64,000 nt of DNA from Pleomorphomonas sp. T1.2MG-36 (GCF_950100655.1 NZ_CATNLY010000001.1:496001-560000), one strand, 5' to 3'; counted from the stretch's first letter, positions 1 through 9,731 are shown. A program made the numbers and translations. The notes: generated by a model not told the origin, from the sequence alone.

Positions 1-57
1 GCCAACGGCGGCAACCTCGCGCCAGCCGAGATGGGTATCGACGACGATGGCGGTCAT
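1..57 (-). CDS. hutH: Histidine ammonia-lyase, N-terminal fragment (runs off the window)
   Basis: Only the first 19 codons are in the window (starting MTAIVVDTHLGWREVA). The ATG lies 7 nt past the stop of the ABC ATPase gene and continues off the left edge. The fragment is too short for a firm family call. The assignment rests mainly on context: hutF, hutC, hutU, hutD and a histidine-type ABC transporter are all present, and hutH is the one core gene missing. HutH would deaminate histidine to urocanate in the cytoplasm. It would be the last visible gene of the hutF operon. Another hut gene such as hutG remains possible. Confidence 0.55.
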   Translation of the reverse strand, partial: MTAIVVDTHLGWREVAAVG

Positions 58-64
58 TCTGCCC

Positions 65-844
65 TCAGGCCTGGAAGTTGCCGATGAACTGACGGAAGCG
101 TTCGGAGTCGGAGTTGGTGAAGATCTCCTCCGGCGCGCCCTCGGCCTCGACGACGCCCTCGTGCAGGAACATCACCCTGTCGGAGACATTGCGGGCGAAC
201 GCCATTTCGTGGGTGACCACCAGCATGGTCCGCCCCTCTTCGGCCAGCGACCGCATGACCTTCAGCACCTCGCCGACCAGTTCCGGATCGAGTGCCGAGG
301 TCGGCTCGTCGAACAGCAGCGCCTTCGGCTGCATGGCCAGCGCCCGGGCGATGGCGGCGCGCTGCTGCTGGCCGCCGGACAGGTGGGCGGGGTAATAGTT
401 CCGCCGCTCGGCGAGACCGACCTTCTCGAGCAGTGCCTCCGCCTCGGCGATGCACTCCGCCTTGGGGCGCTTCAGGACGTGCACCGGCCCTTCGATCAGG
501 TTCTGCAGCACGGTCATGTGGGACCAGAGATTGAAGCTCTGGAATACCATGGCGAGCTCGGAGCGGATGCGGTCGACCTGCTTGCGGTCGGCCGGCACCA
601 GCGATCCCGCCCGGTTGCGCTTCATGGCAATGGCCTCGCCCGCCACCGTGATTTCGCCCTCGTCCGGCGTCTCCAGCAGGTTGATGCAGCGCAGGAAGGT
701 GCTCTTGCCCGATCCGGAAGCGCCGAGGATCGAAATCACGTCGCCATCTTGGGCGTCGAGCGAGATGCCGCGCAACACCTCATGCTGACCGAAGGACTTG
801 CGGATGTTGCGGACCGAAATTGCCGGTACCGGGACGTCAGCCAT
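65..844 (-). CDS. Polar amino-acid ABC transporter ATP-binding protein (histidine-type)
   Basis: This 259-residue protein is the cytoplasmic ATPase of the hut-linked amino-acid importer. Walker A (GASGSGKST) lies at residues 41-49, the Q-loop near residue 102, the signature LSGGQQQR at 155-162 and Walker B (ALLFDEP) at about 175-181. These match the HisP/GlnQ family in length and motifs. The start at 844 ([10 protein letters not shown]) was chosen because it overlaps the preceding permease stop by 8 nt; an upstream in-frame extension looks non-coding. The context with hutF and hutH points to histidine or urocanate uptake. The substrate is inferred from context. Confidence 0.93.
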   Translation of the reverse strand: MADVPVPAISVRNIRKSFGQHEVLRGISLDAQDGDVISILGASGSGKSTFLRCINLLETPDEGEITVAGEAIAMKRNRAGSLVPADRKQVDRIRSELAMVFQSFNLWSHMTVLQNLIEGPVHVLKRPKAECIAEAEALLEKVGLAERRNYYPAHLSGGQQQRAAIARALAMQPKALLFDEPTSALDPELVGEVLKVMRSLAEEGRTMLVVTHEMAFARNVSDRVMFLHEGVVEAEGAPEEIFTNSDSERFRQFIGNFQA

Positions 845-1574
845 GAACCTCTCCCTGGCGTCCGCCGCCGCTTGCCGGAACCGGCCGCTCCCTGAGGTGC
901 GGCGACAGTCGGTATTCGACAAGAGCCATCAGGCGGACAATGATGAAATTGATGAGAAGATAGATCAGCGTCGCGACCAGGAATACCTCCATGGTGCGAT
1001 AGGTCTGCGAAATCAGCCGCTGTGCCGTGCCGGTCACCTCCCAAACGGTGACGAGGCTGGCGAGCGCCGTCGATTTCACCATCAGGATGATCTCGGTCGA
1101 ATAGGCCGGCAGCGCCTGCCGGATGGCGATCGGCGCAATGATGCGCCGGAACAGCAAGAGGCCGGACATGCCGGCGGCCCTGCCCGCCTCGATCTCGCGG
1201 GACGGCACGGCCTGCAGGCCGCCGCGCATGATCTCGGCCTGATAGCCGGCGGTACAGAGGGCCAGCGCCAGCACGGCACAGGAGAAGGGATCGCGCAGCA
1301 CTGGCCAGAACAGGCTGTGACGAACGGCCGGGAACTGGCCGAGACCGTAGTAGATCAGGAACATCTGGATGAGCAGCGGCGAGCCGCGAAACACGAAGAC
1401 GTAGGCGCGAGCAAAGGCCGACAGGACCAGCCCGCCGGACACCCGGCAATAGGTGATGCCGAGCGCAAAAAACGCGCCGAGGCTGACCGAGCAGGCGAAC
1501 AGTCCCAGTGTCATCGGCACCGCGGCGACCAGCTTGACGAAGGTGGAGATGAGGAAGGCGACGTCGAAATCCAT
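837..1574 (-). CDS. Amino-acid ABC transporter permease (HisM/GlnP family)
   Basis: An inner-membrane permease of about 245 residues with several hydrophobic segments. It carries the family EAA-type loop (around [18 protein letters not shown], followed by the RRIIAP region) where the ATPase docks. The start at 1574 ([10 protein letters not shown]) is supported by a strong GGAGGAGGG ribosome binding site just upstream. The gene lies 13 nt after the sister permease and overlaps the ATPase gene by 8 nt, so the three are translationally coupled. With the other permease it should form the heteromeric channel of the hut-linked importer. Confidence 0.9.
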   Translation of the reverse strand: MDFDVAFLISTFVKLVAAVPMTLGLFACSVSLGAFFALGITYCRVSGGLVLSAFARAYVFVFRGSPLLIQMFLIYYGLGQFPAVRHSLFWPVLRDPFSCAVLALALCTAGYQAEIMRGGLQAVPSREIEAGRAAGMSGLLLFRRIIAPIAIRQALPAYSTEIILMVKSTALASLVTVWEVTGTAQRLISQTYRTMEVFLVATLIYLLINFIIVRLMALVEYRLSPHLRERPVPASGGGRQGEVHG

Positions 1575-1587
1575 GATGCCCTCCTCC

Positions 1588-2310
1588 CTAGCGCCGGCCG
1601 AGACTGTGACGGAAGCTTCTGGCGACGCGCCGTTCGGCGAAGCCGAAGACACGGTCGGACAGCGTCGTCAGCACCAGATAGAGCGCCCCGCCGACGATGA
1701 AGAACAGGAAATACTGCTTGGTGGAGCCAGCGGCGATCTGGGAGGTCCGCATCAGCTCGGCGAGCCCGGTCACCGACACCAGGGTCGAATCCTTGAGGCT
1801 GAGCTGCCAGACGTTACCGAGGCCCGGCAGCGAGAAGCGCAGGATCTGCGGTACCAGGATACGGCGGAAGCGCAGCATGGTTCCCATGCCGATCGAGCGG
1901 GCCGCGTCGAGTTCGCCACGGGAGACGGCCTGATAGGCGCCGCGATAAACTTCTGCCTGATAGGCACCGGAGATCAGGCCGACCGCTATGGCACCGGCCA
2001 GAAACGAGGGCAGCCCGAGAAACCCCTCGTAGTTGAGCCATTGCCCGACGGCTGTGACGGCCTGGGAACCGCCAAAATAGACCAGATAGATGATCAGAAG
2101 CTCAGGCGCGCCGCGAAATATGGTCGTGTAGGCGTCGCCGAGCCAGCGCGCCGGTCGCGAAGACGACAGCTTGGCCGCCGCGATGATGGCGCCGAGCAGA
2201 GCCCCGATGCACAGCGAGGCGGCCGTGACCGCCAGCGTCATGCCCATGGCCCACAAAAGGATGCCACCCCGGCCATGCTCGCCGAAGCCGATCAGGTCAA
2301 TCCACGACAT
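1588..2310 (-). CDS. Amino-acid ABC transporter permease (HisQ family)
   Basis: The second permease of the hut-linked importer, 240 residues, with a hydrophobic N-terminal half and the conserved loop sequence AVSRGELDAARSIGMG for ATPase contact. The start is the ATG at 2310 (MSWIDLIGFG); a TTG codon directly upstream is less likely. It follows the binding-protein gene by about 80 nt and precedes the partner permease by 13 nt. Both permeases are of the polar amino-acid (PAAT) type. The specificity for histidine is inferred from gene context. Confidence 0.9.
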   Translation of the reverse strand: MSWIDLIGFGEHGRGGILLWAMGMTLAVTAASLCIGALLGAIIAAAKLSSSRPARWLGDAYTTIFRGAPELLIIYLVYFGGSQAVTAVGQWLNYEGFLGLPSFLAGAIAVGLISGAYQAEVYRGAYQAVSRGELDAARSIGMGTMLRFRRILVPQILRFSLPGLGNVWQLSLKDSTLVSVTGLAELMRTSQIAAGSTKQYFLFFIVGGALYLVLTTLSDRVFGFAERRVARSFRHSLGRR

Positions 2311-2388
2311 CAAGGCTCTCCGTCGGGCGCTCCCGGACCCTTTAGCGGATCGTCTCCGCCATCACCAGTCCGGGAGCTTCCTGTCGCA

Positions 2389-3225
2389 TCAGGGGGTGAC
2401 GTCGACCTTGAGCCACTTCTCCGACAGCTTCTTCACGGTACCGTCGGCGACGGCGGCCTTGATCGCCTCGTCGAACAGCGCCTTCAGCTCCGGATCGGAC
2501 TTGCGAATCCCGAGTCCCTCGCCCTCGCCCCAGATCGAACCGGTGATTTCCGGGCCGGTGAAGGCCAGATCGGCATTGTCGGCGCTCGCGAAGGCACCAA
2601 GGAAATAGGTCGCATCATCGAAGCCGGCGTCGATGCGGCCGGCCGACAGGTCGAGATCGCGCTCGGCCGACGTCTTGTATTCCTTGATCTCGGCCACATC
2701 CTTGAAGTTGTCGTAGATGAAGCCGGCATAGACGGTCGACGCCTGGATGCCGATGATCTTGCCGGTCAGCGCCTTCTTCAGCGGTTCGATCGCCTCGGCG
2801 CCATCCTTGGTGTTGGCGAGCTTGATCACCGAACCGGTGCCGGCAAGCTTGGCGAGCTCGCCGTCCTTGGGCGCTGCGAAAACGGCCGGCGTCGCGGCAT
2901 AGGGAACGGTGAAGTCGATCACTTCCTTCCGCTCCGGCGTGATCGACAAGGCGTCCATGATGACGTCGAACTTGCCGGCGTTGAGAGCGGTGATCATGCC
3001 GTCCCAGTCCTGCGAAATGAGCGTGCACTTCAGCTTGGCGTGGGCGCATAGATACTCGGTGAGATCGGGCTCGAAACCGACGATCTTGCCGTTGGCGTCG
3101 GTCAGGTTCCAAGGCGCATAGGCGCCCTCAAGCGCGATGGTGACGTCCGTCCACTCCTTGGCCGATGCCGGCACGGCCAGCACGGCGAACAGGGCGGATG
3201 CGGCAACAACACTGCGAAGGCTCAT
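2389..3225 (-). CDS. Amino-acid ABC transporter substrate-binding protein
   Basis: A periplasmic binding protein of 278 residues in the SBP family 3 (PAAT). The start at 3225 gives a clean signal peptide (MSLRSVVAASALFAVLAVPASA). The mature part begins with the typical strand and pocket region (ALEGAYAPWNLTDANG, then FEPDLTEYLC), followed by the ITPERKEVIDFT motif. It lies 76 nt downstream of hutF and upstream of two permeases, which makes it the likely histidine or urocanate receptor. The open frame extends upstream of 3225 but has no plausible protein sequence there. Confidence 0.92.
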   Translation of the reverse strand: MSLRSVVAASALFAVLAVPASAKEWTDVTIALEGAYAPWNLTDANGKIVGFEPDLTEYLCAHAKLKCTLISQDWDGMITALNAGKFDVIMDALSITPERKEVIDFTVPYAATPAVFAAPKDGELAKLAGTGSVIKLANTKDGAEAIEPLKKALTGKIIGIQASTVYAGFIYDNFKDVAEIKEYKTSAERDLDLSAGRIDAGFDDATYFLGAFASADNADLAFTGPEITGSIWGEGEGLGIRKSDPELKALFDEAIKAAVADGTVKKLSEKWLKVDVTP

Positions 3226-3301
3226 GGTGTTCTCCTCTGGTTTTGCGAAGCACTCCGGCTTCTTTTGAATGTCTTTCGCTGCATGCGCGCCAGAACTTAC
3301 A

Positions 3302-4678
3302 TCACGCCCTGAGGCGGGCAAGCGCGGCGGCAAACGCCCGGTCGATCGCTTCTTCCTCCGGATGGCGGCCATCCTCGACCAGCCAGCGGCCGCCAATCAT
3401 CACGTCGCGCACGACCGATCCCAGGCCGCCGAAAATCCAACGGTCGAGGATCGCGTCGCCCTGCACGGCGGCCAGATAGGGCGACCGCCCGTCCAGCACC
3501 ACCAGATCCGCAGGCGCATCCACGACCAGTCCCGCCCCGGCCACGCCGGACGCCTGGGCGCCACCGGCGAGCGCACCGTCGAACAGCGTGCGGCCGACCG
3601 AGGCTCCCGGCCGGCTGGCCATCCGATTCCGCCGACGATCGCGCAACCGCTGACCATATTCAAGAAGCCGCAACTCGTCGGCGACCGAGGTGGCGACGTG
3701 GCTGTCGGTGCCGATACCGAACCGCCCGTCCGCGGCAAGGAAGTCCGTAGCCGGAAAGAGGCCATCCCCGAGATCCGCTTCCGTCGTCGGGCAAAGGCCG
3801 ACAACGGCGCCCGAGCCGGCAATCATGGCAACCTCTAGGTCGGTGACATGGGTCGCATGAACGAGACACCAACGCTCGTCGACATCGGCCATGTCATAGA
3901 GGCGTTCCACCGGGCGCCGTCCCGAATGGGCGATGGAAGCCGACACCTCGCGCTCCTGCTCGGCCACATGAATGTGGATGGGCGCGTGTTCCGGCACCGC
4001 TTTCACGATGGCCGCGATCTCGTCGCCGGTCACCGCCCGGAGCGAATGAAAGGCGAGACCGAGCCGTGCGCCGGCCACCCGGCACGGCTCGACAAGGCCG
4101 TGCAGCAAGGTCAGGAAGCCGTCGACGTCATGGATGAACCGGCGCTGGCCGGCGGTCGGCGCCGCGCCACCGAAGTCCGAATGCGCGTAGAACACCGGCA
4201 GCAGAGTCAAGCCGATGCCGGAAAGGTCCGCCGCCCGCAGCATGGCCAGCGACATTTCCGCCGGCTCGGCATAGGGGCGTCCATCCGGACCATGATGGAG
4301 GTAATGGAACTCGGCAACGCGTCCGAAGCCGCCCTTCAGCAGCTCCACCTGAAGCTTGGCCGCAATCGCCACCACGTCATCGGGCGTCAGCAGCGATACC
4401 AGCCGATACATCTCCTCGCGCCAGGTCCAGAAGCTGTCGTCACCCTGCCCGGCAACGTCGGTCAATCCGGCCATGGCCCGCTGGAAGGCATGCGAATGAA
4501 GATTGGCGAGAGCCGGAATGACCGGCCCGCCGAGCCGCCTGGCGCCACTCGCACCGGCGCCGCGCTCGATGGACGAGATCCGTCCGTCGGCACCAACGGC
4601 GAGGATGACGTTCTCGGCCCAACCGTCCGCCAGCAAGGCTCTTTCGGCGAAAAGCAATTGATGGTTATCTGCTACCAT
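3302..4678 (-). CDS. hutF: Formimidoylglutamate deiminase
   Basis: A 458-residue metal-dependent amidohydrolase that converts N-formimino-L-glutamate to N-formylglutamate in the five-step histidine pathway. Visible are the N-terminal metal motif HSHAFQ (residues 61-66), the HIHVAEQ strand, HATH, and GTDSHVATS near the C-terminal third. All are typical of HutF rather than HutI. It is the first gene of the minus-strand operon. Its start is 21 nt from a HutC-like palindrome and it diverges from hutC. Its presence implies the HutF/HutG route instead of the one-step HutG formimidase route. Confidence 0.95.
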   Translation of the reverse strand: MVADNHQLLFAERALLADGWAENVILAVGADGRISSIERGAGASGARRLGGPVIPALANLHSHAFQRAMAGLTDVAGQGDDSFWTWREEMYRLVSLLTPDDVVAIAAKLQVELLKGGFGRVAEFHYLHHGPDGRPYAEPAEMSLAMLRAADLSGIGLTLLPVFYAHSDFGGAAPTAGQRRFIHDVDGFLTLLHGLVEPCRVAGARLGLAFHSLRAVTGDEIAAIVKAVPEHAPIHIHVAEQEREVSASIAHSGRRPVERLYDMADVDERWCLVHATHVTDLEVAMIAGSGAVVGLCPTTEADLGDGLFPATDFLAADGRFGIGTDSHVATSVADELRLLEYGQRLRDRRRNRMASRPGASVGRTLFDGALAGGAQASGVAGAGLVVDAPADLVVLDGRSPYLAAVQGDAILDRWIFGGLGSVVRDVMIGGRWLVEDGRHPEEEAIDRAFAAALARLRA

Positions 4679-4698
4679 CTTGTTCGCGAAACCTCACG

Positions 4699-4712
4699 CT
4701 TGTACATACAAG
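4699..4712. promoter_or_regulatory. HutC-type operator between hutF and hutC
   Basis: The 14-bp near-palindrome CTTGTACATACAAG has the TGTA-N2-TACA core typical of HutC operators. It lies 21 bp upstream of hutF and 75 bp upstream of hutC, in the divergent promoter region. That position suits repression of both hutF and the repressor gene itself, relieved by urocanate. Function is inferred from motif and position. Confidence 0.75.
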
Positions 4713-4786
4713 CACTGTAGAGGAAATTTCTTAGGCCGCAAGCCGAATCCATTTGCCTCTGACTATTTTTGGGGAGTGCCTAGAAA

Positions 4787-5521
4787 ATGAGCGACGTCGA
4801 CGAACGTCAAGGTGGGACTCCCCCGCATTATGCCATGGTCAAGCAGATGATTCTCAGCCGGATCGGCAGCGGCGAATGGCCGGCCCGCCATCGCATTCCC
4901 TCAGAAAATGAGCTGGTCGCCACGCTCGGCCTCAGCCGGATGACCATAAACCGGGCACTGCGCGAACTCGCGGCGGATGGCGTCCTTCTTCGCATCCAGG
5001 GACTTGGAACCTTCGTCGCCGAAGGCAAGAGCCAGACCTCGGTGTTCAAGGTGCGCAACATCGCCGATGAGATTCGCGAGCGCGGCCACGCCCACGCGGC
5101 ACAAACGGTGATGAAGGACGAGGTGAAAGCGACGCCGGAGCTGGCCGACGAACTGGGTGTCGAGCTCGGCACACCCGTGTTCCACTCGCTGGTCATCCAC
5201 CTCGAGAACGACATCCCGGTCCAGCTCGAAGACAGATATGTCAATCCGGCCCTCGCGCCCGACTACCTTACGCAAGATTTCTCCGCCCGCACGCCCAACA
5301 GCTATCTGAGCGCCGTGGCGCCTTGGACGACGGTCGAACATACCGTCGAAGCCGTTCTGCCCGCCTCTTGGGAGGCCAAGCTGCTGGCCATCGCCCGAGG
5401 CGACCCTTGCCTGTTGATCCGCCGTCGCACCTTTTCCGGCGAGCGGGTCGTCACCTCGGTCCGCTTGCTGATGCCCGGCGGGCGCAGTCGCATCGAGAGC
5501 CGACAGACCGCCGGATCCTGA
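4787..5521 (+). CDS. hutC: Histidine utilization repressor, GntR family
   Basis: A 244-residue GntR/HutC-family regulator. The N-terminal winged helix-turn-helix (about residues 14-80) includes the hallmark RIPSENELVATLGLSRMTINRAL. A C-terminal UTRA effector domain follows (about 97-235). HutC proteins repress hut genes and release DNA on binding urocanate. It is divergent from hutF with an operator in between, and a second operator precedes hutU. The start at 4787 gives the normal family length. Confidence 0.95.
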   Translation: MSDVDERQGGTPPHYAMVKQMILSRIGSGEWPARHRIPSENELVATLGLSRMTINRALRELAADGVLLRIQGLGTFVAEGKSQTSVFKVRNIADEIRERGHAHAAQTVMKDEVKATPELADELGVELGTPVFHSLVIHLENDIPVQLEDRYVNPALAPDYLTQDFSARTPNSYLSAVAPWTTVEHTVEAVLPASWEAKLLAIARGDPCLLIRRRTFSGERVVTSVRLLMPGGRSRIESRQTAGS

Positions 5522-5730
5522 TTGCCTGCCTCCACACGTCGACCATGACGCAGGCTCGGCCGTTTGCCGCCCCTCGCCCGGATCGCTGCGCCAGATTGCA
5601 CGCAGGAGATGAAAGGGGTAGGTTTCCACACTGCTTCTGTTTCGTTGCATGAAACATAAATTAACAACCATGAAGATACGGTCCGGATGGCCTGCGGTGG
5701 AGCGGGCATGAAGCAAGGATCGACCGGATC

Positions 5731-6723
5731 GTGCCGGATCAACGAATCGTCGCGCTGGACGGCCTGCGGGGCACAGCGATCGCCTGCGTGATGCTCGGCC
5801 ATTTCGGCCCGGAGATACTGAGCGGCGCGGGGCCATTCGGCGTGTTGCTTTTCTTTGCGCTCTCCGGCCGGCTGATGTCCGACGTCCTTTTCATCGGCGG
5901 CATGAATTGGCGCGAGTTCGCCATACGGCGCTTGGCGAGACTTTACCCTGCCCTGCTGTTCTTTCTCGGCAGCATGTTTGTTATCGCCATGCCGCTCGGT
6001 CGCACCGACATTCTGTCCGACTGGTGGAGCTATCCCACCTTCAGCGTGAACCTAGTGGTGATCCTGGCAAACAGGTTTCCACCTTTCGATCATCTGTGGT
6101 CCGTAAGCGTGGAAGTTCAGGCCTACATCGCGCTGGCCTTGATCTCGGTGAGTGCCCCCGCGCGATTGCGGCCTACCGTATTGCTCGGCGGCGCTCTTTT
6201 CTGCTTCGGCAACGGGGTGATACGAACCTACCTCCTGCATCAGAATGGCTTTCTCGTTTACTGGCGGCCGGACGTTGCTGCCGCGACGGTCTTTGCGGCG
6301 GCCTTTCTGCGCTTGATCACGAAAGACGCGCGTCTGCCTTCGTGGACGTCGCCAATTGCGTTCACGGCTGCCGCCGTCCTCATGCTCATTTCCGCGGAAC
6401 CATGGATCACCGCAACGGCAAACGGCCTGCTGCTGGCGTTGGTCGGCGCAACCGCGGAACGGTCGGCGACGAAGGCGCGCCGCATCCTCGAGAGTCGGCC
6501 GCTCGTCTTTCTCGGAACCATTTCCTATTCGCTTTACATCTGGCAGCAGTTGTTCAAATACGCCTATGAGAGCGGCTTCCCGGGCTATATCGCCGTCCCT
6601 CTATGCCTTGTGATCGCCGCCTTGAGCTACTATCGCGTCGAACGACCTGGCAAGGCAGCCATTCTTGCGGCGTGGCACCGGCACGGCGCGCGCAACAAAC
6701 CAGAGATGACCTCGCAGCATTGA
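5731..6723 (+). CDS. Acyltransferase 3 (OafA/YrhL-type) membrane protein
   Basis: A 330-residue multi-spanning protein. The N-terminal signature (RIVALDGLRGTAIACVMLGH) is that of the acyltransferase 3 family, which O-acylates surface sugars or membrane lipids. About ten hydrophobic segments follow, and the C-terminus keeps a family-like YSLYIWQQ stretch. The start is a GTG at 5731. It sits between hutC and the hutU operator with no evident link to histidine breakdown, and it appears less GC-rich than its neighbours, which suggests a later insertion. The acceptor substrate cannot be deduced. Confidence 0.88.
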   Translation: MPDQRIVALDGLRGTAIACVMLGHFGPEILSGAGPFGVLLFFALSGRLMSDVLFIGGMNWREFAIRRLARLYPALLFFLGSMFVIAMPLGRTDILSDWWSYPTFSVNLVVILANRFPPFDHLWSVSVEVQAYIALALISVSAPARLRPTVLLGGALFCFGNGVIRTYLLHQNGFLVYWRPDVAAATVFAAAFLRLITKDARLPSWTSPIAFTAAAVLMLISAEPWITATANGLLLALVGATAERSATKARRILESRPLVFLGTISYSLYIWQQLFKYAYESGFPGYIAVPLCLVIAALSYYRVERPGKAAILAAWHRHGARNKPEMTSQH

Positions 6724-6745
6724 CACCCGCCCGCCGCGGTGCTTC

Positions 6746-6765
6746 TATCTTGTATAGACAAGATA
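6746..6765. promoter_or_regulatory. HutC-type operator upstream of hutU
   Basis: A 20-bp inverted repeat with perfect 8-bp arms (TATCTTGT / ACAAGATA) around four bases. It contains CTTGT...ACAAG as in the hutF/hutC operator. It ends 10 bp before the hutU ATG and abuts the ribosome binding site AGGGGA. Bound HutC would block transcription start or early elongation of hutUD. Confidence 0.72.
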
Positions 6766-6775
6766 GGGGATCATC

Positions 6776-8449
6776 ATGCCGAGCAACACGCGATATCGTG
6801 ACGTGGAAATCCGCGCCCCCCGGGGCACGACGCTTCGAGCCAAGAGCTGGCAGACCGAGGCGCCGCTCCGCATGTTGATGAACAACCTCGATCCGGACGT
6901 CGCAGAGAACCCCAAGGAGCTGGTTGTCTATGGTGGCATCGGCCGCGCCGCTCGCGACTGGGAGTGCTTCGACACCATCGTTCGCACCCTCGAACGCCTT
7001 GAGGATGACGAGACCCTGCTCGTCCAGTCGGGCAAGCCGGTCGGCGTGTTCCGGACGCACAAGGACGCCCCGCGCGTCCTGATCGCCAACTCGAATCTGG
7101 TCCCCAACTGGGCGAACTGGCAACACTTCAATAAGCTCGATGCCGAGGGATTGATGATGTACGGCCAGATGACGGCCGGCTCGTGGATCTACATCGGGGC
7201 GCAGGGCATCGTGCAGGGCACCTACGAAACCTTCGTGGAAGCCGGGCGCCAGCATTATGACGGCAACCTCAGAGGGCGGTGGGTGCTGACATCGGGCCTC
7301 GGCGGCATGGGCGGCGCCCAGCCGCTCGCCGCCGTCATGGCCGGCGCCTGTGCGCTGGTGGTCGAATGCCAGCAGTCGCGCATCGATTTCCGCCTGCGGA
7401 CCCGCTACATCGACAAGCAGGCCAAGGACCTCGACGACGCGTTGCGGCTCATCGCCGACCACACGGGAAAGGGCGAGGCCGTCTCCATCGCCCTGCTCGG
7501 CAATGCCGCCGACGTGCTGCCGGAGCTGGTTCGGCGCGGCGTGCGGCCCGATCTCGTCACCGACCAGACCTCGGCCCACGATCCGCTCAACGGCTACCTG
7601 CCATCCGGCTGGACCTGGGATGAGTATCGCACCCGCGCCAAGGTCGAGCCAGATGTGGTGATCGCCGCCGCCACCGCGTCGATGCGAGAACATGTCCGCG
7701 CCATGCTCGACTTTCAGACGCTTGGTGTGCCCGTCTTCGACTATGGCAACAACATCCGTCAGCGCGCCTTCGACGCCGGCGAAAAGAACGCCTTCGCCTT
7801 CCCCGGCTTCGTGCCGGCTTACATCCGGCCGCTGTTCTGCCGGGGCATCGGCCCGTTCCGCTGGGCGGCGCTGTCCGGCGATCCGGCCGACATCGCCGCG
7901 ACCGACGTCAAGGTGAAGGAGCTGCTGCCCGACAATCCGCATCTCCACAACTGGCTCGACATGGCCGCCGAACGCATCGCCTTCCAGGGCCTGCCCGCCC
8001 GTATCTGCTGGGTCGGCCTCGGCGCTCGCGCCCGCCTCGGCCTCGCCTTCAACGAGATGGTCCGGCAGGGCGTCGTCAAGGCACCCATCGTCATCGGCCG
8101 CGATCACCTCGACAGCGGCTCGGTCGCATCTCCCAACCGCGAGACAGAAGCGATGCGAGATGGCTCCGACGCCGTCTCCGACTGGCCGCTGCTCAACGCG
8201 CTGCTCAACACGGCCTCCGGCGCCACCTGGGTGTCTCTGCATCACGGCGGCGGTGTCGGCATGGGCTTCTCGCAGCACGCAGGCATGGTCATCGTCTGCG
8301 ACGGCAGCGAGGATGCCGACCGGCGCATCGCCCGCGTGCTTCACAACGACCCGGCAACCGGCGTCATGCGCCATGCCGACGCCGGCTACGACATTGCCAT
8401 CGAGTGCGCCCGTGAAAAGGAACTCGACCTGCCGATGCTCGGCAAATGA
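6776..8449 (+). CDS. hutU: Urocanate hydratase
   Basis: A 557-residue cytoplasmic enzyme that hydrates urocanate to imidazolonepropionate using tightly bound NAD+. Family landmarks are the N-terminal [20 protein letters not shown] block, the dinucleotide loop [12 protein letters not shown], the active-site Cys in [15 protein letters not shown], and the C-terminal [18 protein letters not shown] and [15 protein letters not shown] stretches. Full family length. An AGGGGA ribosome binding site precedes the ATG, and the HutC-like palindrome is directly upstream. Its last codons overlap hutD by 4 nt (ATGA). Confidence 0.98.
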   Translation: MPSNTRYRDVEIRAPRGTTLRAKSWQTEAPLRMLMNNLDPDVAENPKELVVYGGIGRAARDWECFDTIVRTLERLEDDETLLVQSGKPVGVFRTHKDAPRVLIANSNLVPNWANWQHFNKLDAEGLMMYGQMTAGSWIYIGAQGIVQGTYETFVEAGRQHYDGNLRGRWVLTSGLGGMGGAQPLAAVMAGACALVVECQQSRIDFRLRTRYIDKQAKDLDDALRLIADHTGKGEAVSIALLGNAADVLPELVRRGVRPDLVTDQTSAHDPLNGYLPSGWTWDEYRTRAKVEPDVVIAAATASMREHVRAMLDFQTLGVPVFDYGNNIRQRAFDAGEKNAFAFPGFVPAYIRPLFCRGIGPFRWAALSGDPADIAATDVKVKELLPDNPHLHNWLDMAAERIAFQGLPARICWVGLGARARLGLAFNEMVRQGVVKAPIVIGRDHLDSGSVASPNRETEAMRDGSDAVSDWPLLNALLNTASGATWVSLHHGGGVGMGFSQHAGMVIVCDGSEDADRRIARVLHNDPATGVMRHADAGYDIAIECAREKELDLPMLGK

Positions 8450-9030
8450 GCCTGCGGCTCCTGACGGCGGCCGACTTTCGCCGCCTGCCCTGGCAGAACG
8501 GTCGAGGCACGACGCTGGAGCTTGTCCGCCATGACGATGCGACGGGCGCCCTGCTCTGGCGCCTGTCGGTCGCCGACGTCGTCGAGCCCGGCCCCTTCTC
8601 GCCGCTTCCCGGCATAGACAGGGTGATCACCTTGATCGACGGCGACGGCTTCGACCTCGATTTCGGCGGAGCGCGGCCGGGCGTGGCGCTGCGGCCGTTC
8701 GAGCCGCTGGCCTTCTCCGGCGACTGGCAGACGACCGCGACCGCCGTTCACGGCCCCTCGCGCGATTTCAACGTGATGACGGCGCGCGGCAAGCTCGCCG
8801 CCGAGATCGAAATCATAGGGACCGAGCTTCCCCCTGCCGAGCTCGCCTACGTCTACGCTGGGCGTGGCAGCGTCACGGTCACTGCCGGCGACAGGACCGT
8901 CCGCGCCGAAACGGGCGAGCTGATCGAATGCTGGAAAACCGAGCCAGCGCACGTGGAAGCCGATGATCCGACAACCGTCCTGGCGGTTTGCCTCCGCCGT
9001 ATCGACGGGGCGGCAATGCCGGACAAATGA
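8446..9030 (+). CDS. hutD: HutD family protein
   Basis: A 194-residue protein of the HutD family, with a bicupin fold in known members. The N-terminus has the family pattern ([16 protein letters not shown], then [24 protein letters not shown]). Its start overlaps the hutU stop as ATGA, so the two are co-translated. HutD is thought to moderate hut expression, possibly by binding urocanate or a related intermediate; its exact role is unsettled. No catalytic residue pattern can be assigned. Confidence 0.92.
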   Translation: MSLRLLTAADFRRLPWQNGRGTTLELVRHDDATGALLWRLSVADVVEPGPFSPLPGIDRVITLIDGDGFDLDFGGARPGVALRPFEPLAFSGDWQTTATAVHGPSRDFNVMTARGKLAAEIEIIGTELPPAELAYVYAGRGSVTVTAGDRTVRAETGELIECWKTEPAHVEADDPTTVLAVCLRRIDGAAMPDK

Positions 9031-9168
9031 CCGGGCGCCATGCGTATTGGCACGAAGACGTTACTCGCGGCATGGATGCTGGAATTTGTCATACATGAGT
9101 GTTAGGGGAAGCTGACTTCAGCGGTGTTCCGGCACCGGACAGTTCGACAACAGCACGGGCGCCGAGCC

Positions 9169-9633
9169 ATGAGCGACAAGACCAAGATCGTCATCACCTC
9201 CGACCACACCGGTATCGACCTCAGAAAGGCCGTTGTCGCTCATCTTGAGGCGCGTGGATTTGCGGTGGAGGACGTCGGCCCGACGTCGACCGAGAGCACC
9301 GACTACCCCAAGTGGGGTGAGAAGGCGGCACGGGTGGTGCTCGCCGGCGGTGCGCAGCTCGGTATCGCCATCTGCGGCACCGGCTTCGGCATTTCGCTTG
9401 CGGCCAACAAACTGAAGGGCATCCGCTGCGTCGTCTGCTCGGAGCCTTACACCGCCAAGCTGTCGCGCCAGCACAACAACGCCAACATGCTGGCCTTCGG
9501 TGCCCGCGTGGTCGGCCAGGATCTCGCGTTGATGATCGTCGACGAGTTCCTCAACGCCGAGTTCGAAGGCGGGCGCCACGCGCGCCGCGTCGGCATGATT
9601 TCCGAGCTTGAAGCGGGCCATTCGGTCTGCTGA
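9169..9633 (+). CDS. rpiB: RpiB/LacA/LacB-type sugar-phosphate isomerase
   Basis: A 154-residue cytoplasmic aldose-ketose isomerase. The N-terminus (KIVITSDHTGIDLRKAVVAHL), the active-site strand ICGTGFGIS with its Cys, and RQHNNANMLAFGARVVG are all hallmarks of the RpiB family. The family covers ribose-5-phosphate, allose-6-phosphate and erythrulose-4-phosphate isomerases, so the exact sugar is uncertain. The start at 9169 (MSDKTKIV) was preferred over an upstream in-frame ATG that adds an Arg-rich stretch. It stands alone, followed by a strong hairpin. Confidence 0.9.
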   Translation: MSDKTKIVITSDHTGIDLRKAVVAHLEARGFAVEDVGPTSTESTDYPKWGEKAARVVLAGGAQLGIAICGTGFGISLAANKLKGIRCVVCSEPYTAKLSRQHNNANMLAFGARVVGQDLALMIVDEFLNAEFEGGRHARRVGMISELEAGHSVC

Positions 9634-9681
9634 TAGGGCGTGGCCGCCGTTCTCCCGATTGGCGGCCGGCCGGGAGGAGAC

Positions 9682-9714
9682 AAGGGCGTTCGGACCTCGC
9701 GTCCGAACGCCCTT
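9682..9714. terminator. Bidirectional hairpin terminator between rpiB and msrQ
   Basis: A perfect 14-bp inverted repeat with a 5-base loop (AAGGGCGTTCGGAC, ctcgc, then the complement). It starts with AA and ends in TT, so it can terminate transcription from both convergent genes. It lies 48 bp after rpiB and 17 bp after msrQ. Confidence 0.85.
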
Positions 9715-9731
9715 CTTGCATCCGGATGCGT

